A stretch of DNA of 64,000 nucleotides from Psychrosphaera algicola (GCF_028401425.1 NZ_JAQOMS010000002.1:1984001-2048000); one strand, 5' to 3'. Counted from the stretch's first letter, positions 40,920-51,499 are shown. Numbers and translations: made by a program. Notes: generated by a model not told the origin, from the sequence alone.

Positions 40920-41796
40920 ATGTCGGACAAAACTTATGAACCACCTAAAGTATGGAAATGGCAACTAAGGCAATGGTGGTAAGTTTGCCAGCATTAACCG
41001 TCCTATCGCCGGTGCCACGCATGAAAAGCCACTTCCGGTTGGTAAACACCCACTCCAGTTACATTCATTAGGGACGCCAAACGGTATTAAAGTCACTATT
41101 TTACTAGAAGAACTTCTCGCGGCTGGTGAATCTGGCGCGGAATACGATGCGTTTTTGGTTGATATTTTTGAGGGCCAACAGTTTTCTTCTGGGTTTGTAG
41201 AAATCAATCCAAATTCAAAAATTCCGGCCATGATTGACCAAAGTACGGACAACCCAACTCCTATTTTTGAGTCGGGCTCCATTATGTTATATCTTGCTGA
41301 AAAATTTAATAAATTTATCCCTGCCGACCATGCAAAACGCACTCAGTGTTTATCTTGGTTGTTTTGGCAAATGGGCAGCGCGCCATTTGTAGGCGGCGGC
41401 TTTGGTCACTTTTATGCTTATGCGCCAGAAAAATACGAATACCCAATAGAACGTTATACGATGGAAGTTAAACGCCAACTTGACGTTTTAGATCGTCATT
41501 TAGCAAATAATCAATTTATGTGTGGTGATGAATATACTATTGCTGATATTGCAATTTGGGCCTAGTATGGAACCTTAGTTTTAAACCGAGCCTACGACGC
41601 AGCCGAGTACCTAGACACCAAAAGTTATACCCATTTAGTGCGTTGGACTGAACAAATTGCCGCTCGTGACGCGGTTAAACGCGGCTGTAAAGTGAATAAA
41701 GTGTGGGGAGAAGATGAAGACCAATTGCATGAACGACACGATGCCAGTGACTTTGACACTAAAACCCAAGATAAATTGAAGTTAGCACAGGAATAA
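40920..41796 (+). CDS. yghU: Glutathione S-transferase-like YghU (frameshift and in-frame stop)
   Basis: YghU is a nu-class glutathione transferase with disulfide-bond reductase activity toward organic hydroperoxides. The whole chain aligns with E. coli: MSDKTYEPPKVWKW, THEKPLPVGKHPLQLHSLGT, NPNSKIPAM, FESGSIMLYLAEKF and the tail LHERHDASDF. One base too many near 40965 breaks the N terminus. A TAG at 41564-41566 stands where E. coli has Trp (AIWPWFG against AIWA-stop-YG), so TGG to TAG is likely. Full length is about 291 residues. Confidence 0.93.
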
Positions 41797-41810
41797 CCAC
41801 TAACTTAGAT

Positions 41811-41846
41811 TAACACTGCAACTCACTTTTGTGAGTTGCAGTGTTA
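41811..41846. terminator. Perfect 16-bp stem-loop between convergent genes
   Basis: TAACACTGCAACTCAC and its exact complement flank a TTTT loop. It lies between the ends of yghU and the lipoprotein gene. No T tract follows on either side, so it may stop transcription by stem strength alone or protect 3' ends. Confidence 0.6.
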
Positions 41847-41863
41847 ACATTGTCCAAAGCCCG

Positions 41864-42226
41864 TTAAGAACAATCACGTTTAGTAACGCCTCGGCTTTCA
41901 GGTAAGTCCGCTATTGACGTAAAACCCAACAAAACCGCAGCATCAACATCATCAACTTGGAATACATGTACTTTTCCATTTTGACCACCACATACTGCTG
42001 GGAACATAACTCCCGTTAACGAACCGCACGTCGCTGAGGTCACGGCGATATTAGCGTCGGTCAATATTTGCGCTGAGTGCTTAATATTACGACTGAAGTT
42101 TTGGCACTGCTTACTGCCATCGACGATGTAAACATCACCACTTCTGCCTATCTTGTCACTCTTATTGCCGTTACTTTGACAGGCAACCAACAACAACCCT
42201 AAACCAACTAATGTGATTGATTTCAC
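41864..42226 (-). CDS. Small lipoprotein of unknown function
   Basis: A 120-residue protein with a lipoprotein signal (MKSITLVGLGLLLVAC, lipobox LVAC). The mature part carries four further Cys, which could form two disulfides in the periplasm. I recognise no family. It is convergent with yghU and lies next to a small membrane protein on the same strand. Confidence 0.7.
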   Translation of the reverse strand: MKSITLVGLGLLLVACQSNGNKSDKIGRSGDVYIVDGSKQCQNFSRNIKHSAQILTDANIAVTSATCGSLTGVMFPAVCGGQNGKVHVFQVDDVDAAVLLGFTSIADLPESRGVTKRDCS

Positions 42227-42284
42227 TTTTATTCCCTAACCTTATTGACTAAGACTATGTGTTTACCTAAAAGCGAGCCGGACG

Positions 42285-42662
42285 CTAATTGTCGATAATG
42301 TCTTTGGCTTTTTCTTCCATATCTTCAAGCATGTCCGTCGCTTTATCTTTGAATTCATTCAACATTTGGTTTTCTTCTATAATTGTGCCGTTGATATTGA
42401 GTCCAACAAAAATACCTTCTGCACCGACGGCAAATAACAACAATACAATAATTAAACCGCGCGCGACGACTTTCATTACCAAGCTAAATATTAACCAAGC
42501 AATCACTACACCCGCCACAATGTGATAAATCATTATGTCGTCTTTTGGCATAGCCATAACTTGTTCTAATTGGCCTGTTTCTTCCAAAACCGTGTACAAA
42601 TAGCCAAATAACCCTACCGTGACTACACCGGCTAAATAGGTAAATATTTTTAAAATAAACAT
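42285..42662 (-). CDS. Small inner-membrane protein of unknown function
   Basis: The 125-residue protein has three hydrophobic segments (about residues 5-25, 43-64 and 68-88) and a charged, helical C terminus (DKATDMLEDMEEKAKDIIDN). A good AAGGAA site precedes the ATG. I do not recognise a family. Confidence 0.65.
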   Translation of the reverse strand: MFILKIFTYLAGVVTVGLFGYLYTVLEETGQLEQVMAMPKDDIMIYHIVAGVVIAWLIFSLVMKVVARGLIIVLLLFAVGAEGIFVGLNINGTIIEENQMLNEFKDKATDMLEDMEEKAKDIIDN

Positions 42663-42766
42663 AGGTTTCCTTAATTATGTTTTAGACTTTTTTAGCGTTT
42701 TTTATAGCGTTTTAACACCATTTATTATTTGATCGCACCTGTAGCATTGGGTCCAATATTTAAAAA

Positions 42767-43203
42767 CTAGGTTTCCAACTGAAACGTTACGGGACCGTCG
42801 TTAACCAAGCTCACCTGCATGTCGGCACCAAAAATTCCAGTTTCAACATTCACATCGAGTTCTTTACATTGACGAACAAAATACTCATACATTGTATTGC
42901 CATGTTCTGGTGTTGCTCCCCGGGAAAATCCAGGTCGTGTGCCTTTTTAGTGTCCGCTACTAATGTAAATTGAGAGACAACTAACAACTCGCCACTGACT
43001 TGTTTTAAGTTTAAATTCATCCGGCCATTGTCGTCAGAAAATATTCTATAAGTGGCGATCCGTTCTGCTAACCGCTTTGCTTTCGCTTCGGTGTCGTCTT
43101 TTTCGACACCGAGTAACACTAATAAGCCACCACCAATATTACCGACTGTTTGCCCGCCAACTTCAACTTTTGCCGACGATACACGTTGTATCAAACCTAT
43201 CAT
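42767..43203 (-). CDS. dtd: D-aminoacyl-tRNA deacylase Dtd (frameshifted)
   Basis: Dtd removes D-amino acids and glycine mis-charged onto tRNAs. The N terminus MIGLIQRVSSAKVEV, the SQFTL motif and, after correction, the cross-subunit motif SLVNDGPVTF at the C terminus are all present. One G is missing at plus-strand 42942-42943 before TRPGFS. Rebuilt length is 145 residues, exactly as in E. coli. Its ATG overlaps the pip stop (ATGA), so the genes are coupled. Confidence 0.96.
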
Positions 43204-44174
43204 TTTTTATTAATAAACTCCGCAATTTGAATACCTGCGCGCACTAGTCCGTCGGTAATACCGACTTCAAAACAACTGTGCCCTGCACATGGAACAATTT
43301 CTAAAACGCCACTGGACCAATATTGATCTAACGTAAAGGCGTTTTCTGCTTTGCAAACGATATCGTATCTGCCGTGAATTATATACCCCGGGATCTGTTG
43401 TATTCGTTTGATCTCACTGATAATTTCAGATTCATACAAGAAACAGTCATTCAAAAAGTAATGACAATTTAACATTGCCATCGCGATAATGTCTTTATTG
43501 CTCATGTCTGAATTAGGATTACTTTGCGGGGTTTTGAGTTGCACAATATTACTTTCCCACTGCAAAAACTGTTTTGCCGCGGTTAATTGTTCTAAGTCAT
43601 TTTCACCTGAGAGTTTTTGATAATAGCTTTCGAGTAATTCAATAGTAGAATCAAACTGGTGACCTTTAATAAACCGCTGATAGTACTCAGGAAAAATTTC
43701 ACTGGCCCCACCTTTACCAAACAACCATTCAATGTCTTGTCGTCTTGCGAGAAAAACACCTCTGAGCAATAAGCCCAATACCATCTCTGGAAACTCAATT
43801 GCATAGTACAAGGCGACTGTTGTGCCCCACGAACCACCAGCCACAACCCAACGCTTGATGTTCAGTTCTTGCCTTATTATTTCCATATCATGGGCGAGAT
43901 CTTTAGTGGTATTTTGCCAAATCGCATTTATGTCATTGGCGCAATGAGGTGTAGATTGACCACAACCACGTTGGTCAAACAGGATAATTCGATACAATTG
44001 AGGATCATAAAATCGTCGGTGCGCTGCCGATGAGCCGCCGCTAGGACCTCCATGACAATAAACGACAGGGATCCCATCGGGGTTACCTGATTCTTCGACG
44101 TATAAAACATGCCCATCGTTTACGGCGATTTGCCACGTTTTATTTGCTTTAATTTCGGGAAATAACGAACGCAT
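43200..44174 (-). CDS. pip: Proline iminopeptidase
   Basis: An alpha/beta hydrolase of peptidase family S33 that releases N-terminal proline from peptides. Motifs: HGGPSGGSS, DQRGCGQSTPH, the nucleophile elbow GGSWGTT and the His in CAGHSCFE. The frame is intact; I start at the Met beginning MRSLFPEIKANKTW, five codons inside the longest frame, since this matches the family. About 324 residues. Confidence 0.94.
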   Translation of the reverse strand: MRSLFPEIKANKTWQIAVNDGHVLYVEESGNPDGIPVVYCHGGPSGGSSAAHRRFYDPQLYRIILFDQRGCGQSTPHCANDINAIWQNTTKDLAHDMEIIRQELNIKRWVVAGGSWGTTVALYYAIEFPEMVLGLLLRGVFLARRQDIEWLFGKGGASEIFPEYYQRFIKGHQFDSTIELLESYYQKLSGENDLEQLTAAKQFLQWESNIVQLKTPQSNPNSDMSNKDIIAMAMLNCHYFLNDCFLYESEIISEIKRIQQIPGYIIHGRYDIVCKAENAFTLDQYWSSGVLEIVPCAGHSCFEVGITDGLVRAGIQIAEFINKK

Positions 44175-44301
44175 AATGTGCCAATACAAATAAGATTGAT
44201 AACGTCATATTAGGCTTGTTAAGCATTTTAATAAAGCTTCTATAACAAATTTAAGCGTCAAGGAGCTGCTGCTAAGTAGTTGAATTTAGTGCCGTCTGAC
44301 A

Positions 44302-45336
44302 TTAATGAAATTCGTCAAGTTGGTCTAACATTTGGGTAACGATCATTATGGTGTAGGTTGCCTTTGCTAAAAACTCGACATCGGCGTTTTCAAAGGTGTC
44401 ACTGCTTTGATGGTAGTGTTTGTGGGTATCCACACCAAAATAGATATAAGGGATCTTACGTTTTGCAAACGCATAATGATCACTGGCTTTGCGCCAATCG
44501 ACGGCGTCATTGCTGCTACTTTTACTGCGAAATTTTTGCCTGCCGTGCCCAAACTTGAGTCTAAAATTTTGAAGCGGTACGCGGGCTTTTGTCTGTTCTA
44601 AAATGGGTGCTAAATAATCCGATTTTTTAGCGCCACTGATATAAAGCGTATTTCGTCGACCACCTTGGCTCAACATATCCAAGTTAATATTGAGCTTAAT
44701 CTTTTCCAAAGCTACCGGTGGTGAATCAACAAATGCAAAAGCGCCATATAATCCACTTTCTTCCAAATCCGTTGCGACAAATATATATGAATAATGCAAA
44801 TCAGTTTGAGCAAGGCCAGCGGCTAACGACAATAAAGCAGATACGCCTGAGGCGTTGTCATCTGCGCCTAAGTGCATTTTACCGCGGCTCATACCTAAAT
44901 GGTCGTAATGTGCGGTAACAACAATGTATTGGTCGGCATTTGAACCGCCCCGGAGCCAGCCTACGAGGTTATTGCCCGCCTTATCAGCTAACCACTGCTT
45001 CTTAATAAAAGGCTGCTCAAAGCTATCATTAAACGGCATTAATCCAATATCTTTGAATCGTTTTTGAATGTAACGTTGAGCTAGGGCGTGACCTGTTGTA
45101 CCCGGTTTTCGACCAGCCATCGAGGGGTGAGACAAATGTTTGAAGTCATTTAATAAAGCCGTTTTACTGGCTTGCGGCAAAAACGGAATTGGAGGCTCTG
45201 GTGAGACGTTTGAGGATGCTGAACTTTCTATGGCAATTACTGACGTGGCCCCTATAGACAAGAGCAATATGACGCCAATAAGATTTACAACATTAATAAC
45301 CCATCTCCTAAGAAACAATGCGGGTAAATTAACCAT
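44302..45336 (-). CDS. M28-family exported aminopeptidase
   Basis: A membrane-spanning or signal segment (residues 11-33) precedes an M28 zinc peptidase domain. Ligand motifs are TAHYDHLG, LGADDNASGVSALLSLA, the catalytic ATDLEESGLYGAFAF and KASDHYAFAKRKIPYIYFG. It should act in the periplasm or outside. The frame is intact, 344 residues. Confidence 0.92.
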   Translation of the reverse strand: MVNLPALFLRRWVINVVNLIGVILLLSIGATSVIAIESSASSNVSPEPPIPFLPQASKTALLNDFKHLSHPSMAGRKPGTTGHALAQRYIQKRFKDIGLMPFNDSFEQPFIKKQWLADKAGNNLVGWLRGGSNADQYIVVTAHYDHLGMSRGKMHLGADDNASGVSALLSLAAGLAQTDLHYSYIFVATDLEESGLYGAFAFVDSPPVALEKIKLNINLDMLSQGGRRNTLYISGAKKSDYLAPILEQTKARVPLQNFRLKFGHGRQKFRSKSSSNDAVDWRKASDHYAFAKRKIPYIYFGVDTHKHYHQSSDTFENADVEFLAKATYTIMIVTQMLDQLDEFH

Positions 45337-45458
45337 AGTTTAGGAAGAATGGTTAAGCCAAATTAGCGACAATTAATTTGGCGTTCAGTCAGTAGGATCC
45401 AACTAGGTATTACCACTTGTTTAATCTGGCCAACACTTTGTCTTTTTCTAGCCATAAA

Positions 45459-46299
45459 TCATTTAGCTAAGGTCTGAAAACGGACTTTAAATGACTCGTC
45501 ATTAAAGTAGTCACCAACAATATCGTCATTAACTTCCAATACTTCAACTCGGACTTGCACACGTTTCAACTTGCCAAATAAAATTGAGGTTGTGGCATTT
45601 TGGTTATCTGGATAATTTAACGTGACATTTAATACGCCTGAGAACAAATGCCCCATGGCCGCCAGCGTAAATGCAATGCCACCAGCACGCGGTGGCAACA
45701 AGTACTTAAACGGGCTTTTTGTTTCCTTTTGTTTTTGCGGGCTCACGCGAGTCCCTTCCACAAAGTTGATTATCGTCGTTGGAATATCTTTAAATTTTTC
45801 ACACGACTTTTTTGTGCTTTCAATGTCTTGGCCTTTTTTCTCGGGATGCTTTTCTAAATAACTGCGGCTATAACGTTTCATAAACGGCATATCCATCGCC
45901 CACGCGGCCATGCCAATAAATGGTGTGCGTTTTAATTCGTTTTTTAAAAAAATTTAGGAGAAGGCAACGTATTTAGCGCTATTTGAGTTAAGACCATAAT
46001 GTCGACCCAACTAACATGGTTGCATATCAACAAGTACCAACTTTTTTGTCAAAGTCATCAAGGTCATCAATTTCCCAAACCACTGGATTTGTTAAATTAA
46101 TCGCAAATAGGTTACCTATTGCCCAGCTTCTCCAAATCGCATTTATGAAAAAGTTGAGAATGGTTGCAACAATTTTAAATGGCAAAATAAGTTTAATAAT
46201 ACCTAAGATAAAAATTGATGTCGCGACAAGCGCAGTGATGCTAAAAAACAGCGGCAAAGTGATAAAAATAAGCAACCACGGCGGTAGAAATGACAACAT
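45459..46299 (-). CDS. PlsC-like acyltransferase, copy 1 (two frameshifts)
   Basis: A YihG-type 1-acyl-glycerol-3-phosphate acyltransferase homologue. An N-terminal membrane region is followed by the corrected active-site motif NHVSWVDIMVL (HxxxxD variant), then PFMKRYSRSYLEKHPEKKG and NFVEGTRVSP. Breaks: a six-A run of the coding strand around 46040 and a seven-T run near 45946-45952, each short of one base. About 280 residues. The next gene upstream is a close paralogue. Confidence 0.87.
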
Positions 46300-46317
46300 A
46301 AATATTCCTAAGTTTGA

Positions 46318-47219
46318 GATTCAGATTGCAATTTTAACTGCAACAAGGTTTCCTGTTTTTGAGTCCAAATACCGTTAATCCAGCTGTGAAGACGCTTTTT
46401 ATATTCTTTGTCCGTACTGTAATCCCCAATGATGTCCTAGGTAATTTCGTGTACATCGATGTGCATTGAAACATTACGAATTCGACCAGATAAAAAATGC
46501 CAAAACGTAGGAATTTGTTGTGGGTAATAAATGGTGACATCAATAACTTTATGCAATTGCTCGCCCATTACCGTAAAAACAAAACCGATCCCACCGGATT
46601 TTGGCTTTAATAACCCTGTATATTTACTATTTTGGTTTTCATGTTTTTTATCGGTATAACGCGTGCCTTCAATGAAATTCATGACGGATACAGGTTTGTA
46701 TTTAAACTTTTCACAGGCTTCACGAGTGGTCGCTAAATCTTTGCCTTTCAAATGAGGATTTTTGGCCAAAAAGCTTTTTGTGTATCGCTTCATAAAAGGG
46801 AAATCCAACGCCCACCACGTCAAACCTAATATCGGCACGTAACGCAATTGTTCCTTTAGGAAAAATTTTAAAAATGGGATCTTTCCGTTAAAAACTCTTT
46901 GTAATACAACAATATCAACCCATGACTGGTGATTAGATATAACCAAGTACCAATCTTTTTTCGATAAATTGAGATCACCCGTTACCGTGATTTTCATCGG
47001 GCTCAAAATCTTCTGGATGACCGTATTCACACTCACCCAACTGGCCGCACAAAAATCCAATAAAATTGTAATAAATTTACGCGAACTGGCGAACGGAATA
47101 AGCTTAAATACAGACAATGCAAAAATTGGTAACGACCAAAAAATCGTGTTTATGCAATACAAGCAAAACGACATTACCCCAACAATACTTCCCACTATGT
47201 TTTCGATCCAAATTCTCAT
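46318..47219 (-). CDS. PlsC-like acyltransferase, copy 2 (in-frame stop)
   Basis: A second YihG-type acyltransferase, paralogous to its neighbour. It has N-terminal membrane helices, NHQSWVDIVVLQRVFNGK with the HxxxxD motif and NFIEGTRYTDKK with the phosphate-binding EGTR. A TAG at 46437-46439 stops the raw frame; it then continues in phase for 39 codons (DIIGDYSTDKEYKKR and on), where copy 1 has the equivalent DIVGDYFNDE. The full chain would have 300 residues. Confidence 0.88.
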
Positions 47220-47235
47220 TTAGTCTTATACTCTC

Positions 47236-49128
47236 TTAATCTTCAAAATAAGTGTAACCCGCTAACCCCGACTGCAACTCGTCAATAAACTGTGATTTTT
47301 GACTCGCCGACAACTCGGTTTTACGAATATTACGGCGGTAGTTTATCATTAACTTGTCAACATCAAACTGCACATGTTGCAAAACATCAGAAACACTTTC
47401 GCCTTTTAACGACTGAGTAAAGCGATACCCTCTAGGGTCTTCGTCAGACAATTCAACGTGCACTGAGTCTGTGTCACCAAACAAGTTATGTAAGTCGCCT
47501 AAAATTTCTTGGTATGCGCCAACCATAAACATGCCGATAAGGTAATCGTTATGTTCGGTATACGGCGGCAATGGCAGGCTCGATTCAATTCCTGCGCCGT
47601 CCGCATATTGCCTAATCTGTCCGTCTGAATCACAGGTAATATCCTGAATAATGGCGCGGTTTTCCAATGGCTTGTCTAAGTATTGGATTGGCATGACCGG
47701 AAACAATTGTTCTATTCCCCACACGTCAGGCATTGATTGAAATAACGAGAAGTTAACGAACACTTTGTCAGCTAACTTTTCATTAATTTCGTCCAACACT
47801 TCTCTATGAGTACGTGCTCTTGGGTCCAATATTTTTTGAACCTGAGACAATATTTTAAAATACAGTTGCTCTATTACCGCCCAATCTTTTAACCCAATAA
47901 GGCCAACCACATATTGTTGGTGCGCGTCGGCAAAAAGCTGGATAGCGTCATGATACGACTCGATTGCATGTCGCGCATCAGTTAATTGATAGCTGCGCCA
48001 CAACTCTAGCAAAATTGCTGGCGCATCGTCACTTGGTTGGGCAATCGACTCTGGAACCGGTGCTTTTTCAATATCGATAACATCCGTTATTAACACCGCA
48101 TGATGTGCGGTCATTGCACGTCCTGATTCGGTAATAATATCAGGATGCGGTAAGTCAAATCGGTCACAAATTTCAGCAATTGGTGCAACAACGTTTTTTG
48201 CGTATTCATCGACGGTATAGTTCATTGAACAGGCACTTCTGGACCCCGAACCTTCATAGTCGACGCCAAGTCCGCCACCCACATCGATAATAGTAATAGG
48301 CGCATTTAACTTTCGTAATTCAGCATAATGACGGGCACACTCGGTAATCGCATTGTGGATATCGCGGATGTTAGCAATTTGCGACCCTATATGAAAATGC
48401 ACAAGTTGCAGGCTAGCCAAGTACCCCGCCCCTTCTAATAAGTCGATGACTTGCAATACCTGATTGGCCGATAAACCAAATTTGCCTTTTTCACCGCCGG
48501 TATTTTGCCATTTCCCTTTGCCAATCGAATTTAGTCGAATTCGAACTCCGATGACTGGCATAACACCAATGTCTTGCGCTGCGGCAACAAGTGCTGCAAC
48601 TTCAGATACTTTTTCAACAACAACATGAACCTTATGCCCCATCGACTGACCAATACAGGCCAAGCGCATAAACTCGCTGTCTTTATAGCCGTTACAAACA
48701 ATTGTAATTGGATGTTCAGAAACACCCAAAATAGCCATCAACTCAGGTTTACTTCCGGCTTCTAGTCCCACTTTTTCTGATGGGTGGCTAATAATTTTCT
48801 CAACAACAGAAAACTGTTGATTCACTTTAATTGGATAAACCGCTGTATAACGACCTTTATACTCGCGCTCTTGTTTGGCTTTCTTAAACGCGTCAACAAG
48901 TCGTGTCACTCTATGGGACAATATATCAGTGAACCTAACTAATATTGGGTACGTTAATCCTTCGTCTTTTAACTCCTGACAAAGATGTGCAAAGTTAATT
49001 GGTGCTTGCCCAGTTACACTTGGATCAACACAAACTTCACCTTCCGGGTTAATCGAAAAGTAACCTTCGCTCCAACGTTCAATATTATAAACTTGTTGAG
49101 CATTTAACACTGCGGATGAATTAACCAC
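47236..49128 (-). CDS. speA: Biosynthetic arginine decarboxylase SpeA
   Basis: SpeA converts arginine to agmatine, the first step of the agmatine route to putrescine, with PLP and magnesium. Motifs: VYPIKVNQQ with the PLP Lys, KFGLSANQV, HFHIGSQIANI, IIDVGGGLGVDYEG and ESGRAMTAHHA. The 630-residue frame is intact, close to the 632-658 of the family. The start used is a GTG with a poor ribosome site. It is divergent from speE, so polyamine genes share this control region. Confidence 0.96.
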   Translation of the reverse strand: MVNSSAVLNAQQVYNIERWSEGYFSINPEGEVCVDPSVTGQAPINFAHLCQELKDEGLTYPILVRFTDILSHRVTRLVDAFKKAKQEREYKGRYTAVYPIKVNQQFSVVEKIISHPSEKVGLEAGSKPELMAILGVSEHPITIVCNGYKDSEFMRLACIGQSMGHKVHVVVEKVSEVAALVAAAQDIGVMPVIGVRIRLNSIGKGKWQNTGGEKGKFGLSANQVLQVIDLLEGAGYLASLQLVHFHIGSQIANIRDIHNAITECARHYAELRKLNAPITIIDVGGGLGVDYEGSGSRSACSMNYTVDEYAKNVVAPIAEICDRFDLPHPDIITESGRAMTAHHAVLITDVIDIEKAPVPESIAQPSDDAPAILLELWRSYQLTDARHAIESYHDAIQLFADAHQQYVVGLIGLKDWAVIEQLYFKILSQVQKILDPRARTHREVLDEINEKLADKVFVNFSLFQSMPDVWGIEQLFPVMPIQYLDKPLENRAIIQDITCDSDGQIRQYADGAGIESSLPLPPYTEHNDYLIGMFMVGAYQEILGDLHNLFGDTDSVHVELSDEDPRGYRFTQSLKGESVSDVLQHVQFDVDKLMINYRRNIRKTELSASQKSQFIDELQSGLAGYTYFED

Positions 49129-49313
49129 AAATAAGACGCCATAAAATGAATTTAAGGCGGTATTTTAACTTAATTATCACCAGAAAGAGAACAATAAGAA
49201 AAAGTTATCACATCTTTGAGTGTAATTATTTGTTAAACATGAAAGGTAAAAATTGCAGTCGGGCTAATTATCAACGAAAATACGCTAAACCGATTATTTT
49301 TATGGAGATTGGC

Positions 49314-50194
49314 ATGGCCAATACAACTGAGTCTTCTAACCCAAACTTGTCTAATGATGAGTGGTGCACTGAAATAAACAACGGCGCAGCATTTGGCCTT
49401 AAAATCAAAAAAGCTCGCGACAAAACAATCCGATTTCCAACTTGTCGAAATTTATGAAACCGAAGAGTTTGGCAATCTAATGATGTTAGATGGCTGCACT
49501 ATGGTATCGACCCGTGAAAACTTTTTGTACCACGAGATGATGAGTCACCCGGCGCTTTTCACCCATAAAAATCCTAAAAACGTGGTCATCATTGGTGGCG
49601 GCGATTGCGGTACATTAAAGGAAGTATTACGTCACCCGAATGTTGAAACAGTTCATCAAATCGATATCGATAAAGTCGTGACCGAAATGTCCGAGCTTTA
49701 TTTCCCAGAATTGTGTGAATCCAACGATGACCCTAGAGCCATTATCAAGTTTGACGACGGCATTAAGTTTATGGCCGAAGCTAAAGATAACTCAATTGAT
49801 ATTATCATCGTTGACTCAACAGACCCAGTTGGCTCAGAGTGAAGGTTTGTTTAACCATGCATTTTATCGCAATTGTTTGCGAGCTTTGCGTAGTGATGGG
49901 ATCTTTGTTCAACAAAGCGAATCGCCACTGTTGCATTTACCCCTATTAAAAGAAATGCGTGACGCAATGTTGGATGTTGGTTTTAGTGATTTACAACACG
50001 TTAACTTCCCGCAAATGATTTATCCATCAGGTTGGTGGAGCAGTACTTTAGCTAAAAAATCTGGGGCTTTTGAAGAATTCAGAAAAGAAGATGCTGATAA
50101 AGCCGCTTTGCAATGGCAGTTAAATTACTATAATAGTGACATTCATGTTGGTGCGACGGCATTACCAAACTTTTTAAAACGTGCATTTGTATAA
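49314..50194 (+). CDS. speE: Spermidine synthase SpeE (two frameshifts)
   Basis: SpeE transfers an aminopropyl group from decarboxylated SAM to putrescine. Motifs: FQLVEIYETEEFGNLMMLDG, FLYHEMMSHPAL, VVIIGGGDCGTLKEVLRH, IDIDKVV and IIIVDSTDPVG. Breaks: a six-A run at 49407-49412 and one extra base near 49836 after DPVG. Corrected length about 293 residues. It shares an intergenic region with divergent speA. Confidence 0.95.
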
Positions 50195-50202
50195 TCAAAT
50201 TC

Positions 50203-50233
50203 AAAGAGCCAACAACATGTTGGCTCTTTTTCT
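50203..50233 (+). terminator. Terminator of speE
   Basis: AAAGAGCCAACA and TGTTGGCTCTTT form a 12-bp stem followed by TTTTCTT, 9 bp after the stop. Confidence 0.92.
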
Positions 50234-50264
50234 TATGAGGTCTGTCGCACACACACAAATCTAA

Positions 50265-50510
50265 CTAAAAATCCTGTTCAACCCAAATCGATTCAGTGTA
50301 ATGTTCAAAGTGTAAAACGTATTGATGTTGACCTAAACGAAAGCGAATTTGGTGCAGGTCAAGGCCATAATTCTTTTCAATTAACTTGGCTTTTTCAACC
50401 GCTAAAAATTCAGCCGTAAACTCATCAAAGTCTTGCCAATCTGGAAATGGAACAACCGATAGCTGCCAAACGTCACCTACTTTTTGTCTTGAATAACGAT
50501 ATTTTGTCAT
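50265..50510 (-). CDS. Small conserved protein, possibly DUF3630
   Basis: An 81-residue, acidic, soluble protein starting MTKYRYSRQKVGDVW. I recall similar small proteins beside ybaN in Alteromonadales but cannot confirm the family. The start at 50510 is preferred because the longer frame overlaps ybaN. It lies two bases downstream of ybaN. Confidence 0.6.
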   Translation of the reverse strand: MTKYRYSRQKVGDVWQLSVVPFPDWQDFDEFTAEFLAVEKAKLIEKNYGLDLHQIRFRLGQHQYVLHFEHYTESIWVEQDF

Positions 50511-50512
50511 CT

Positions 50513-50884
50513 TTATTTCGGCTGCGAAGGCCGACTCCAAATAAACACTAAAACACAACCCACTGCCGCGCATATGCCAACAACGACGGATGTTGGTACG
50601 GGCATAAAATAGAAGCTCGTACTGAGCATCACGACAATACTAAAGGTGGCCAACCATTTTACACGTAATCGGATAACACCGTTTGTTTGCCAGTCTTGTA
50701 TCAGTGGTCCAAAAACGTTGTGGTGCAACAACCACAAATGAAACCGTTCGGAGCTTTTCGAGAATGCAAATGCAGCAACGAGAATAAACGGCGTTGTTGG
50801 TAACAATGGTAAAATAATACCAAGCGTTCCTAAAATAATACAAAGCCAGCCTAATGCAAAATAGGCCAATTTAGAGAGCGTCAT
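50513..50884 (-). CDS. ybaN: YbaN family inner-membrane protein (DUF454)
   Basis: A small membrane protein of unknown function with the DUF454 pattern: LGWLCIILGTLGIILPLLPT, then PFILVAAFAFSKSSERFH and HNVFGPLIQDWQ, followed by two more membrane helices. 123 residues from the ATG at 50884, frame intact. It probably forms an operon with the next small gene and diverges from the DUF1285 gene. Confidence 0.9.
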   Translation of the reverse strand: MTLSKLAYFALGWLCIILGTLGIILPLLPTTPFILVAAFAFSKSSERFHLWLLHHNVFGPLIQDWQTNGVIRLRVKWLATFSIVVMLSTSFYFMPVPTSVVVGICAAVGCVLVFIWSRPSQPK

Positions 50885-50940
50885 GACTAAAGTGAATTCA
50901 TCCTTTATGATTAGGTAAAACTTTATCATAGATTTTGAAT

Positions 50941-51483
50941 ATGGATCTGCAACAACTTACCCAACAGCTCGATAATTTGGATAAACAGCCACCATTTGAC
51001 CAATGGCATCCAACCCATTGTGGCGAAATCGACATAGTTATTAAATCCGATGGCACTTGGTGGCATATGGGATCGCAGATTAAACGAGAAAAGCTTGTTA
51101 AATTATTTGCCAATGTTCTTGTTGAAGAAAATGGTCAGCATTTTCTAAAGACGCCTGCTGAAAAGATGTTAATCACCGTTGAAGAAACTCCATTTGTGAT
51201 CACGCAATGGCAACATATTAGCTGTGAGCCAAATGAGGCCATTGAAGTTACGTCAAATCTTGGTCACAAAGTCATAATTAGCAATAAACACCCAATCTCT
51301 GTCGTAACGTCAAAAGGTGAGCAAAAAGTAGTTGTGACATTACACCGTCGCCTTAAAGCGGTCGTCCATCGAAATGTTTACTACCAATGGATTGAAATTG
51401 CTGCCGAAAAAGTGCTCAATGGAAAAAACCATCTAACCTTAACCAGTGGCGATTATGAATTTTCTATCGGACACTATGAATAA
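50941..51483 (+). CDS. DUF1285 domain protein
   Basis: The 180-residue protein contains the DUF1285 signature: CGEIDIVIKSDGTWWHMGSQ, then REKLVKLFANVLVEENG and a duplicated beta fold. The structure class is known from Pseudomonas but the function is not. The ATG at 50941 was preferred to a TTG two codons earlier. Confidence 0.88.
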   Translation: MDLQQLTQQLDNLDKQPPFDQWHPTHCGEIDIVIKSDGTWWHMGSQIKREKLVKLFANVLVEENGQHFLKTPAEKMLITVEETPFVITQWQHISCEPNEAIEVTSNLGHKVIISNKHPISVVTSKGEQKVVVTLHRRLKAVVHRNVYYQWIEIAAEKVLNGKNHLTLTSGDYEFSIGHYE

Positions 51484-51499
51484 CAACACAAGGTCAATT

